A DNA stretch of 64,000 nucleotides from Planctomycetota bacterium (lineage in GTDB: Bacteria; Planctomycetota; Planctomycetia; Pirellulales; Pirellulaceae): positions 1-64,000 of the forward strand of contig JAQBZB010000003.1 in the NCBI GenBank assembly GCA_027622275.1, read 5' to 3'. This document shows positions 45,901 to 54,018 of the stretch, piece after piece. The notes under the pieces are model-generated. The model saw nothing but the letters and a program-made list of their open reading frames with translations. It was not told the origin of the DNA and did no database searches. The translations under genes and the position numbers were made by a program. Numbering within the stretch: position 1 is the first letter of the stretch; every line of letters starts with the position of its first letter.

Positions 45901-46430
45901 TCGGCTTCCGCGACGTCGCACGCAACACTGATGGACGAACTATGATTGCATCGTTCCTGCCGTGTGAAGTCTTCACCGGCAACACGTTGATAACGTCGCT
46001 TCAGCCGACCGAGGCGACTCACCTTGTTTACCTTACGGCGGTGCTCGACTCGTTCATCTTCGACTTCCTGATTCGCCAACGAGTCACAGCGCACTGCAAC
46101 ATGTTCTACGTCTATCAAATGCCCGTGCCCCGGCTGTCGTCGAGTGATGCTGCGTTCGCCCTGATCATTGACCGTGCGGCCCGTCTGATCTGCACGACGG
46201 CGGAGTTCGACGGCTTGGCGAAGGAAGCCGGTCTGAAGAGCCACCGGTAGGGAGTCACGGACGCGGTCGAGCGCGCGAAACTCCGCGCCGAACTGGACGG
46301 CCTGATCGCCCACCTCGACGGCCTGACCGAGTCCGAGTTCGCCCACATCCTGACCACCTTCCCGCTGGTCCCCGACCCCGCCAAAATCGCCGCCCAAAAC
46401 GCCTGCCGCGACGCCAAGCGAGGTGTTTGA
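42995..46430 (+). pseudogene. Eco57I-like N6-adenine DNA methylase, frameshifted and with an amber codon
   Basis: Originally about 1,140 residues. Motif I LLDPACGSGAFLVAA and motif IV ILANPPWEIL define an N6-adenine methyltransferase of the Eco57I/PglX kind, with the long N-terminal domain (FDFQRLFIEELGWSHPDSRK) typical of type IIG and BREX-like enzymes. The frame from ATG 42995 stops at 45281-45283. Removing one G from GGGG (45274-45277) restores LLRPGGDCGIVIPSGIYTDL and continues to TAG 46248 (GLKSHR-stop-GVTDAVERAKL). Beyond it lies the normal C-terminus LDGLIAHLDGLTESEFAHIL up to TGA 46428. Partner of the PLD-SNF2 helicase. Confidence 0.8.
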
Positions 46431-46491
46431 GGCCGATCGTTATCTATCGTGTAGTGCATCGAAAAGACGCTTACTAGCATTGGAGACTGCC

Positions 46492-46692
46492 GTGTTGAAA
46501 CTGCATCCCGAAATCTTGGTCAAGGATGGCAAGAAGCAATTCGCCGTTTTGCCCTACGAAGAATTTGTCGCCATCCAAAAATGTCTGGCCGACGCGGAAG
46601 ACCTGTTGGAACTCCGCCAAGCCAAACGGGCCGAAAGCAAGAAGCCCGCGCTGCCGTTGGCCGAAGTGAAACGCAAGTTGCGATCGAGCTAA
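46492..46692 (+). CDS. Orphan Phd/YefM-type antitoxin
   Basis: A 66-residue protein from GTG 46492 with GGAG at 46482-46485. The sequence VLKLHPEILVKDGKKQFAVL and PYEEFVAIQKCLADAEDLLE is characteristic of prevent-host-death antitoxins that pair with RelE/ParE toxins; the C-terminal region KPALPLAEVKRKLRSS is the toxin-binding tail. No toxin follows: the next 175 bp hold only a 40-codon frame. It sits just after the methylase remnant. Confidence 0.7.
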   Translation: MLKLHPEILVKDGKKQFAVLPYEEFVAIQKCLADAEDLLELRQAKRAESKKPALPLAEVKRKLRSS

Positions 46693-46747
46693 TGTTCCTT
46701 TGACGACACCGCACGATAACAGCAACTCACGCGAAGAGAGGGGGCAT

Positions 46748-46870
46748 ATGGCCGTCTCAACTCCGATCCAAGTCATCGAGCCAGATTCACTGCAATGGCC
46801 GGACCAGATCCAGTCCGAGCAGTTTCGTGTCAACTCTTCGTTGATTGCGGGGACGCAGAAGCTCAATTAG
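46748..46870 (+). CDS. Small hypothetical protein
   Basis: A 40-residue frame starting MAVSTPIQVIEPDSLQWPDQ with a strong GAGAGGGGG-type ribosome-binding site and a stop that overlaps the end of the next minus-strand gene. I recognise no family. The good initiation site suggests translation; it might be the start of a lost gene of the defence island. Confidence 0.35.
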   Translation: MAVSTPIQVIEPDSLQWPDQIQSEQFRVNSSLIAGTQKLN

Positions 46871-47466
46871 TCACTCGAACGAACTTCTTCATCCGACAGC
46901 GGCAGCTTTTGCGATTCGATCAGTTGCGCGTAGGCCGACGCGACGATCAGCCAGCCGATCGGCGTGATGAACCAACCGAAGATGCAGCCGACATAGGGAA
47001 TTCCCAAGGGTGCGAGATGTAGTGCGAATTCGACAAACGTCAGCAAGAGGCAATTGCCGAACCCGGCTCGATTGACCATTTGCTGGCTCTTGCCGAGCGA
47101 CGCGAACACGCCTTCATCGCGATCGACGACAAGGTAGAAGCTGAACATCCAAATGGTCATCAAGTACAATCCGGGAACGATCAGTATCACTGTGCCGAGC
47201 ATGATCGGCACAAATGTCAACCAGAAGAGACCGAACAGCGGCAGGAACTTGCTGAAAGCGCGGAACAAGTCGTTCAGGTCCGCGCGTTGCTCTTTGGATC
47301 GCACAGCTCGCAGCGTCAGCAAAGACAACCCGCCCGCCAGCGGACCCAACAGGATCAACAACGTCAGCAATCCCAACACATCGACGAGCAACGCCGCGAC
47401 AACCAGCACGACAAGGTTCTGCTTGTAGACTTCAAACGCATCGCGAAAACAACGGCCGACGTCCAT
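46867..47466 (-). CDS. Multi-pass membrane protein, DUF975/GPDP-like
   Basis: A 199-residue protein; ATG 47466 has AGAAGG upstream, better than an in-frame TTG at 47484. Helices include VVLVVAALLVDVLGLLTLLI, LFGLFWLTFVPIMLGTVILI, LMTIWMFSFYLVV and GCIFGWFITPIGWLIVASAY. The cytoplasmic loop DRDEGVFASLGKSQQMV resembles small 'glycerophosphoryl diester phosphodiesterase membrane domain' proteins. Function unknown. It follows another membrane protein by 14 bp on the same strand. Confidence 0.6.
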   Translation of the reverse strand: MDVGRCFRDAFEVYKQNLVVLVVAALLVDVLGLLTLLILLGPLAGGLSLLTLRAVRSKEQRADLNDLFRAFSKFLPLFGLFWLTFVPIMLGTVILIVPGLYLMTIWMFSFYLVVDRDEGVFASLGKSQQMVNRAGFGNCLLLTFVEFALHLAPLGIPYVGCIFGWFITPIGWLIVASAYAQLIESQKLPLSDEEVRSSD

Positions 47467-47480
47467 GAGACCTTCTCGAT

Positions 47481-48485
47481 TCAAATCTCAGATAAATTGG
47501 CGGGATTCTCAGCCGCATCGTATCCCGATCGGCTTCGCAGTGAGGCGAAGAGTACCGCGGTTACAATGACCCAGACCACATGGCAGACCGCGGAAACCAG
47601 GCTTCCTCGTTTCATCCACGGGTCCAGAATCTGATCGATGCCGGCGTCGTCGAGCTGAGGAGCGGCCGCCGCTTCGGTCACGATAACCGTGAGTATGACA
47701 GCCGCCATACCGGCATGCACCAGCAAAATGAGAATCTCTGTGATACCTGTCACGCAAGACACCGTGCCGAGCTTTCCTCGCAGCCGAATCTTGGTGATGG
47801 CGAACCAGATTGCAAACGACAAGCCAAACGCGAAGATGGCAATGAACTCGATCAACGCCCAGTCATCGGCTTCGAGACCAGCACCGAAAATGGGCCTGAT
47901 GAAACGCCGGCCGAGGCCCTTCAAAACGAGGAAGGCAATGAAGAGTGCGATACCACCCAGCCAGCCAATATTGCCGTCGCTAGGTGACTCTTTTGGCTCG
48001 GTCGCTGGCATCTGCGGCGACTGGTCGGCACCCGTAAGATTGCCGAATCGTGGAATACGGCTGATGGAAAAGCCGAGCAATGCGAGAATGCCTAGTGCCG
48101 TCGTGATCGTGATCGCCGTGTTCCCCGCATCCGGGAGCACCTCCATAAAGACGAGACTTAGCAGACACATCAGCAGGTAACTTCCCAGCATTCCCGCGAC
48201 GCTCTTCCAAAGTCCCCGGGCATCGGCTTCCCGCGCAAGCACAAGATAGGACATGATCAGCACGATTTGTGGCATGATCGCGGCATACGAAATGAGAACG
48301 TCCGGCGTAACTCCTTCCTCACCCCAATGTCGAAACTCCAACACCGTCGCCAGCACGCCAAGGACCAGGTCAGCCCCCAGCATGATCATGCCGATCAAAA
48401 GCCACTGGCGACAAGGGGGGCTCGGCTCACACAGAGAGACAGTCGGGAGGTTAACACTCGAATGATCGGAAATGTTGCTCGACAT
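47481..48485 (-). CDS. Multi-pass membrane protein of unknown function
   Basis: A 334-residue protein with about eight hydrophobic helices (LLIGMIMLGADLVLGVLATV, LLMCLLSLVFMEVL, GLSFAIWFAITKIRL, AVCHVVWVIVTAVLFASL). Two soluble loops are Pro/Glu-rich. ATG 48485 follows a longer frame by removing seven residues. I recognise no family. It is upstream of the smaller membrane gene and likely co-transcribed with it. Confidence 0.55.
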   Translation of the reverse strand: MSSNISDHSSVNLPTVSLCEPSPPCRQWLLIGMIMLGADLVLGVLATVLEFRHWGEEGVTPDVLISYAAIMPQIVLIMSYLVLAREADARGLWKSVAGMLGSYLLMCLLSLVFMEVLPDAGNTAITITTALGILALLGFSISRIPRFGNLTGADQSPQMPATEPKESPSDGNIGWLGGIALFIAFLVLKGLGRRFIRPIFGAGLEADDWALIEFIAIFAFGLSFAIWFAITKIRLRGKLGTVSCVTGITEILILLVHAGMAAVILTVIVTEAAAAPQLDDAGIDQILDPWMKRGSLVSAVCHVVWVIVTAVLFASLRSRSGYDAAENPANLSEI

Positions 48486-48539
48486 TCTACTCAGTCCTTC
48501 CGCCACTCTCGCCTCGATCCAACATCTGGAAGAGCGGTT

Positions 48540-49394
48540 TTACGAACTAGTTCGGGATTCAATCTCGCGGACGCAGGATTCTTGTTGTTTGGTGATCTCC
48601 TCGGCTTCCTCGATATCCGTCACCTCGGTCAGCAGCTTCCTGGCTTTGTCTTTGTCTTCTCCGACGGCTTCGATCAATGCTCTGTGGAGCAGATACTCGC
48701 GCCGCAACGACTGCTGGGTCCGCTTGCCGTTGCGGTAGTTGACTTCGACGTTGGGAAGGAGGCCACGTTCGAGGTTGAGTGTGAGCTTTTTGAGGAGCAG
48801 TTCATTCTCGCGCCGAGCGTCGTCGATCCGTCCCGCTCGTAGCAGAGCCAACGAATGTGCGTCCTGAAGGTTCCAGTCAAGCGGTTCCGTTGGTTTGCCG
48901 AGCTGTGCGATCTTGTCGTTCAACCGGACGCCCAGGTGCGGTTCGGTTAACTCCACGAAGAGTGCGGCTCGCTCCTGGGTCAGCCTGTTGTCAGCAAGCA
49001 GTGGCCAGACGGCATCCGCGAAGAATGATCTCGCATCGCTGTTTGCCTGTGTGAGAGGTTTACCAGCGATGTCGATGTAAACAGCTTTGATTTCTTTACC
49101 AGTCGCAGCCAATTCGTCGGAGCCGTCTGGCAGAATCGTCCAATGTTCCAACAGCACTGGAATCAGTGCGTAGGCCGCTTCGCGCCGCTTCCGGATGGCA
49201 TCCGACCAGACTTTGAGTTTATCGCGGAATCCGTCTGAACCACGTGTTGGCTGCTCGATCTTGGCGGCAACGTCGCGCGCCTGTTCATAGCCGTGCCGGA
49301 GCTGTTCCAGCATGTGGGCTTGCTCCTCGGCACGAGTTGCCGGCGAGATCGCCACGAGACACAGCACAAATGGCAAGATGGATCGGTGAGTCAT
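48540..49394 (-). CDS. Secreted helical protein of unknown function
   Basis: A 284-residue protein with signal peptide THRSILPFVLCLVAISPATR. The mature part is almost wholly alpha-helical and charged (LRHGYEQARDVAAKIEQP, LTQERAALFVELTEPHLGVR, LLHRALIEAVGEDKDKARKL), suggesting a helical-repeat scaffold. No catalytic motif is visible and no family is recognised. It lies between the membrane genes and the kinase-FGE region on the same strand. Confidence 0.55.
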   Translation of the reverse strand: MTHRSILPFVLCLVAISPATRAEEQAHMLEQLRHGYEQARDVAAKIEQPTRGSDGFRDKLKVWSDAIRKRREAAYALIPVLLEHWTILPDGSDELAATGKEIKAVYIDIAGKPLTQANSDARSFFADAVWPLLADNRLTQERAALFVELTEPHLGVRLNDKIAQLGKPTEPLDWNLQDAHSLALLRAGRIDDARRENELLLKKLTLNLERGLLPNVEVNYRNGKRTQQSLRREYLLHRALIEAVGEDKDKARKLLTEVTDIEEAEEITKQQESCVREIESRTSS

Positions 49395-49453
49395 GAATGT
49401 CTCCTGTGAGCGGAAAGAACGATTGATCTGTGTGAGTTACTCCAAATGCCGCA

Positions 49454-49896
49454 TCAGTTTGCCGCCAATTCGGTAGGTACCATTCCGGAACACCACAACT
49501 TCTTACTCCCCAAGCCCAACAATCCAGGTCCTTTGTATCCAATGCGAACCGCCAAGGCGCGACACATGCCCTGTTCGACATCGTTGACTCGCAATGTAGC
49601 CTCAAGGTAATCTTCTGGAGAGGAGTGAGGCCCGACGATTTCAAGCAGCACGGCCCGTCCCAATTCGGATGTGTGTCGTGCCCCAGCACAACGCGTTTGT
49701 TTCCGTCCTCGTCCCGCAGGATGATCTGGGTTGCTTCGATCGTCTTATCTCCGGTCGCAGCTTTGGCCGCCAGCAGGACAACCCCTGCGCCGACCAAACA
49801 CACGCAAGTCAAGCACGCGCGCATCCAGCGGTTTTGACGTTCCAATTCTTCGATTCGAATAAGTAATGACGTTGCACCGTGATTCTTGAGTGTCAT
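49454..49896 (-). pseudogene. Short membrane-anchored protein, probably frameshifted
   Basis: ATG 49896 opens MTLKNHGATSLLIRIEELER and a membrane helix (CLTCVCLVGAGVVLLAAKAA), then IILRDEDGNKRVVLG, the common planctomycete pattern of anchored small proteins. Near 49670 coherent coding appears to move to another frame: RAVLLEIVGPHSSPEDYLEA and MCRALAVRIGYKGPGLLGLG, ending at 49454. The first frame, if followed, runs into the start of the neighbouring gene with unlikely composition. A single-base indel at 49660-49680 is the simplest reading. Family unknown. Confidence 0.5.
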
Positions 49897-49901
49897 GGGA
49901 G

Positions 49902-50806
49902 TTACTTCTGAGCCTTGAATTCGGACGATGAGTCGCTTTGGATTCGAGAGTCGACATAAGCGGCTAGCCGTTCTGCCTCGCCGCCCTTGGCGATCTGGTG
50001 GGGCGTGGGGATCTTGCGAGCCGTGCTGATTTCCATACCGAGGTAGTTGATGGCGTTGTCGGCTCCCGACGTGCTTTCCTTGCGACAAGCCCATAGGTAG
50101 CTGGTTGCCTGTTCTTCGGTCAGCGGCAACCAATCGGTCGACCAGCCATGATTGCGCCATTCCGCCAACAGCTTTCCTTCGGTGCGCAGTAGAAGCACAA
50201 ATGCTCCCGGATCGCTGGGCGAATCGTACTGCTGGTCGTAGAACCAAAGCCGCTTACCCTCGCCGATGTTCGCGACCAGTGCAACCGCCGCCGCTCGCTT
50301 GGCACGCTTCGCGAAGACAACTTCAATGCCGGGGATGTTCTGCGCGGCGGCGTTGCATTTCGCAGAAACTTCTCGCACTACGCGGAAGCCAGCCCAGTCG
50401 GTGAAGATCGTTGGCGAGTGGCTGCTGTATCGATCGGCCGAGCGAAGGAAGCCGGGCCAGTTGTCGAAGCCGCCGCCGCGGAAGACGTGCTTGCCCGAGC
50501 CGCGGCGGAGCGGGTCGCCCGAAGGCGACGTTTCGTACCAATCTTCATCGCCGACGTCCTCGCACCATTCCCAGGCGTTGCCGTGCCTATCGTCGAGTCC
50601 GAAGTCGTGGGGCTTGAACGAACCGACCGGTGCCGTCGCCGCAAAGCCGTCTTCCCAGTCAACCGCCCACGTCACACTGGGCTGTTCTTGCCGCGATGTT
50701 GTATCCGCAAGATTCGCCGCGCCGCGCAAGCTGTTTGGATCGTCGCCGGTCGAGAACAATGTGGTCGTCCCAGCACGGCAGGCATGCTCCCATTCCGCTG
50801 CGGGCA
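49902..50806 (-). pseudogene. FGE-sulfatase domain fragment (C-terminal part of a kinase-FGE gene)
   Basis: The frame carries the second half of a formylglycine-generating-enzyme fold: EWEHACRAGTTTLFSTG, NAWEWCEDVGDEDWYETSPS, VFRGGGFDNWPGFLRSADR and DWAGFRVVRE. About 150 more residues of an unassigned C-terminal domain follow (IPGIEVVFAKRAKRAAAVAL, WLPLTEEQATSYLWACRK). In planctomycetes such FGE domains often follow a Ser/Thr kinase and act as ligand-binding rather than sulfatase-activating modules. The N-terminal half of the domain is missing and the frame has no natural start. It joins the kinase fragment at 50796-50806. Confidence 0.7.
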
Positions 50807-51645
50807 TCGAGCGCGTGGCCTTGGGCTTGTTCCGGCGACATGAACGGGGGAGTTCCGGCGATCTGAGCCGTTTGCGTGACGCTGACGTCATCGACCGCGC
50901 GAGCCAACCCGAAGTCAGTCAGCTTCACCCGCTCGACGCCGTTCTCCAGCAGGATGTTGGCCGGCTTGATGTCGCGATGGACAAGGCCCTGTTCGTGAGC
51001 GGCGGCCAGCCCGCGAGCCATCTGCATGCCGATGCGCAGGATCTCGGTCAGTTCCAGTCCGCCCGTTCGATCGATCTTTTCTTGCCACGACTGCCCGTCG
51101 ACAAACTCCATGACGATAAAGGGTGGCCGGCTGTCTTCTTCGATCGCGTGAATCGTCACCACATGATCGTGGCTGACGGCGGCCGCAGCGCGGGCCTCGC
51201 GCAGAAATCGCTTCACAGCCATTGGATTGGCGGCCAACTCCGGAGCCATCACCTTGATCGCGACAACACGATTCAATGTCGTGTCGTAAGCGCGCAAGAC
51301 AATTCCCATGCCGCCACGGCCAACGACTTCGATTACCTCGTATTGGCCGAGCGTGCCGAGGCAATTCGGTTTCTGGCTGGGAGCGAGAAACTCGAGCGAG
51401 ATTTCGCTAACAGCATCGTCGACGGTGTCAAATTCACCCGTCGAAATCGTGGCCGCTAATCCCTCGGGTGGTTTCTCCAAGAAGCTGCCGGCGTCGTTGC
51501 TGGCTCGCAACAGCGCTTCGACACGGCGGCGTAGCTCCCGGTCGCTGCCACAAGTTTCATCGAGGAAAGCTTGTCGTTGCTCCGGGGAATCAAGCTGCAC
51601 GGCGCGATCGAAAATCGATTCGATATCCACTTGCTGTTTGGTCAT
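50659..51645 (-). pseudogene. Ser/Thr protein kinase fragment fused out of frame to the FGE domain
   Basis: Begins MTKQQVDIESIFDRAVQLDS at 51645, the planctomycete kinase leader, then GQYEVIEVVGRGGMGIVLRA (glycine loop), VVAIKVMAPELAANP (Lys), GLVHRDIKPANILLENG (catalytic loop), KLTDFGLARAVDD (DFG) and PPFMSPEQAQGHALDARS. At about 50800 the kinase breaks off before the DLFSLGxVLY helix. The remaining frame is only an out-of-register reading of the FGE fragment and stops at 50659. The joint sequence CCGCAGCG could have been shared by the two original sites. The C-lobe, membrane helix and first FGE half are lost. An ECF sigma factor lies just upstream. Confidence 0.78.
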
Positions 51646-51830
51646 GATAAGACTCCGGCGTGTAATGTAGCCATCACGCTCTGTGCGATCAGCCTTCTTC
51701 GTCAGGCGTTGTTGCGAGTGCCACGTCCGATGATGGATCAGGCTCCACGCCGAAGGCTCGTCACGGCGGAGCGTGACGGCTACTTTGGTCTCATCATGTA
51801 ATGCGAAAACGAAGCGGCTAGCGCCTCACA

Positions 51831-52397
51831 TTAATCATCAGAAAGTGCAACATAAAGCCACGCGCGAGCGTAAGTCCAATGTCTTGAGGCGGTTGCGCGG
51901 GAGATATTAAGTGCCTCGGCGGCTTGCTCCAACGTCAACCCAGCAAAATATCGAAGCTTCACCAGCTTGGCCTTGTCAGGCGACTCTTGCTCCAATCGCG
52001 CGAGTGCCTCGTCCAATACGAGCAAATCGTTTCCGGGTGCGTCGCAGGTGAAATCACCATCCTGCAGCTCAACTTGTTCATAATCGCCGCCATGTTTCAG
52101 GCTTTGCTTTCGTCGCGCGCTCTCGACGAGAATCCGTCGCATTGCTTCGGCCGCCGCCGCAAAAAAGTGTCCGCGCGAATCCCAACGCTGTTGGTGCTCG
52201 CCATCGACCAGCCGCACATAAGATTCGTGTACCAACGCCGTCCCTTGCAGCGTTTGTTCCAGCTTCTCTTGAGATGACTGCCGGGAAGCCAATCGCCGTA
52301 GTTCGCGATAGACAATCGGCAGCAGTTGTTCGCTGGAGGCTTGCTCGCGACCGCTAAGCGCGTTGAGAATTTGAGTGACGTTGCTGGCTTCGCTCAT
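51831..52397 (-). CDS. ECF RNA polymerase sigma factor (planctomycete kinase-linked type)
   Basis: A 188-residue ECF sigma factor. ATG 52397 is preferred to an in-frame codon at 52433. Region 2 reads ELRRLASRQSSQEKLEQTLQ and HESYVRLVDGEHQQRWDSRG with HFFAAAAEAMRRILVESARR, the block seen in planctomycete ECF factors of the sigma-54-like 'TIGR02999' type. Region 4 is LRYFAGLTLEQAAEALNISR and ATASRHWTYARAWLYVALS. Such factors are usually encoded next to a Ser/Thr kinase that controls them; here the kinase downstream is broken, so the signal path is probably disabled. The gap to the kinase is 185 bp. Confidence 0.9.
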   Translation of the reverse strand: MSEASNVTQILNALSGREQASSEQLLPIVYRELRRLASRQSSQEKLEQTLQGTALVHESYVRLVDGEHQQRWDSRGHFFAAAAEAMRRILVESARRKQSLKHGGDYEQVELQDGDFTCDAPGNDLLVLDEALARLEQESPDKAKLVKLRYFAGLTLEQAAEALNISRATASRHWTYARAWLYVALSDD

Positions 52398-52502
52398 GAA
52401 GTGAACATAACCACTCACGTCGGCGCGAATCAACCGTGTGACTGCCTCGGTCGCGGGTTTCCGGTAGCCGCCGTGCGATTCCTGGGTCGTGCCAGGATTG
52501 CG

Positions 52503-54014
52503 CTATGCCAGGATGTCATCGATCACTCGGCCGTGGTCGATCTCCAGACGCTTGCGGCCGGGGATTTCCAGACGGCGATTGTCAAGTCCCAACAAGTGCA
52601 GCACGGTGGCGTGCAGGTCCGTGACGTAGTGGCCATCGCCCAAGGCGTGATAACCAAGTTCGTCGGTCGCGCCGTGGACGTGGCCCTGTTTCAGTCCTGC
52701 TCCGGCCATCCAGATCGTGAACCCGTTGGGATGGTGGTCGCGGCCGGTGTTGCTGCCGCCGCGTTGCTCGAGGCCCGGCGTGCGGCCGAATTCCGTACCG
52801 AACACAACCACCACGTCGTCCAGCAGTCCCCGCTGTTTCAGGTCTTGAATCAAACCGGCAATCGGCAAGTCCACCGTCGCACAAAGCCGTGTGTGATTGT
52901 CCTTGAGCTTCTGGTGTGAATCCCAGGCTCCGTAGGGCGACGGGAAAACCTGGACGAACCGCACGCCGCGTTCAACCAGCCGCCGAGTCGCCAGCAACCT
53001 CTGGCCGGCCAACCGCGTGGCATCCTGATTCATGCCATACAGTTCCAAAGTGGCTTGCGATTCCTGAGAGAAGTCGACTGCTTCCGGCACGGCCGCCTGC
53101 ATCCGAAACGCCAATTCGTACGCTCGGATGCGGGCTCGCAGCGCTTGGTCCTCGGGATACTCGACGGCGCTCAGTTCATTCAATTGGTTGATCACATCGA
53201 ACTCGTGCCGCTGCTGATCCAGCGTTTGGTCAGCATGACGCCGAGCAAACGGAAGCGGGTTCGTCGGATCCAGCGCCAGCGGAATGCCCGTGTGTTGTGG
53301 ACCCAGATAGAGCGAACCAATCGACTCCCGCGTGTCCGACCGTGTGGGACCGCCGAGCACGACGAACTTGGGCAGATTCTCGTTCACGGCACCCAAGCCA
53401 TAGTGCGCCCAGGCACCGATGCTCGGCTGCGATTCGTCCAGCTTGTGGCGGCCCGTATGGAACTGGTTCTCCGCCGCGTGATCGTTGTCGGTGGTCCACA
53501 TGTTGCGGACGAAGCACAGGTCATCGGCGTACTTGGCCAACTGCGGCCACCAATCGGAAATCTCGATGCCACTTTCGCCATGCTTCCGCCAGTCAACTTG
53601 CATCGGATAAATGGTCGGATACACATCGCGGACGTTGATGTCCTCGGACGGCACCGAGCGGAATCGCTTTCGGTGCAACGGCGAGTTGACCGGATTCTCG
53701 AACGGCGTCTTGTCGAACGTCATGCCGGCATACTTGTTCAAGGCCGGTTTAGGATCAAAGGTTTCCAAGTGACTGTAGCCACCCGACAGGAAAATCCAGA
53801 TGACGGATTTAGCGCGCGGCGTGAAGTGCGGAGAAGGGGCGAGAGGGAGTGTCGAGGAGAACTCGGATGATGCTTCGGCGGCGCGAACGATACCATCCTC
53901 CGCCAGCATCGCCCCCAGTGACAAGCCCGTAAAACCCATGCCCAGATCGGCAAGGAAAGCACGACGCGAACGACGTCCAGGGCATGGGGCCGATTGGAAC
54001 GAGTGGTCTTTCAT
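52503..54014 (-). CDS. DUF1501 protein with Tat-type leader
   Basis: A 503-residue exported protein. ATG 54014 gives GRRSRRAFLADLGMGFTGLS as a twin-arginine leader. Conserved DUF1501 features are VIWIFLSGGYSHLETFDPKP, CFVRNMWTTDNDHAAENQFH, VVVFGTEFGRTPGLEQRG, and GRDHHPNGFTIWMAGAGLKQ near the end, giving the metal-ligand-like Asp/His residues of the alkaline-phosphatase-related fold. It follows the DUF1549 gene by four bases, the standard planctomycete pair in which both proteins are exported. Substrate unknown. Confidence 0.9.
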   Translation of the reverse strand: MKDHSFQSAPCPGRRSRRAFLADLGMGFTGLSLGAMLAEDGIVRAAEASSEFSSTLPLAPSPHFTPRAKSVIWIFLSGGYSHLETFDPKPALNKYAGMTFDKTPFENPVNSPLHRKRFRSVPSEDINVRDVYPTIYPMQVDWRKHGESGIEISDWWPQLAKYADDLCFVRNMWTTDNDHAAENQFHTGRHKLDESQPSIGAWAHYGLGAVNENLPKFVVLGGPTRSDTRESIGSLYLGPQHTGIPLALDPTNPLPFARRHADQTLDQQRHEFDVINQLNELSAVEYPEDQALRARIRAYELAFRMQAAVPEAVDFSQESQATLELYGMNQDATRLAGQRLLATRRLVERGVRFVQVFPSPYGAWDSHQKLKDNHTRLCATVDLPIAGLIQDLKQRGLLDDVVVVFGTEFGRTPGLEQRGGSNTGRDHHPNGFTIWMAGAGLKQGHVHGATDELGYHALGDGHYVTDLHATVLHLLGLDNRRLEIPGRKRLEIDHGRVIDDILA

Positions 54015-54018
54015 AGGT

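Noticed and set aside
45345-46250. Independent 301-residue protein
   Set aside because: It is the displaced C-terminal part of the methylase; removing one G at 45274-45277 joins it to the upstream frame.
38615-46870. CRISPR array in the defence island
   Set aside because: No regularly spaced direct repeats were seen on either strand despite the cas1-like fragment.
49285-49453. Extension of the small anchored protein into the next gene
   Set aside because: This frame overlaps the start and signal peptide of the neighbouring secreted protein and has unlikely composition; the alternative frame from 49663 to 49454 is more coherent.
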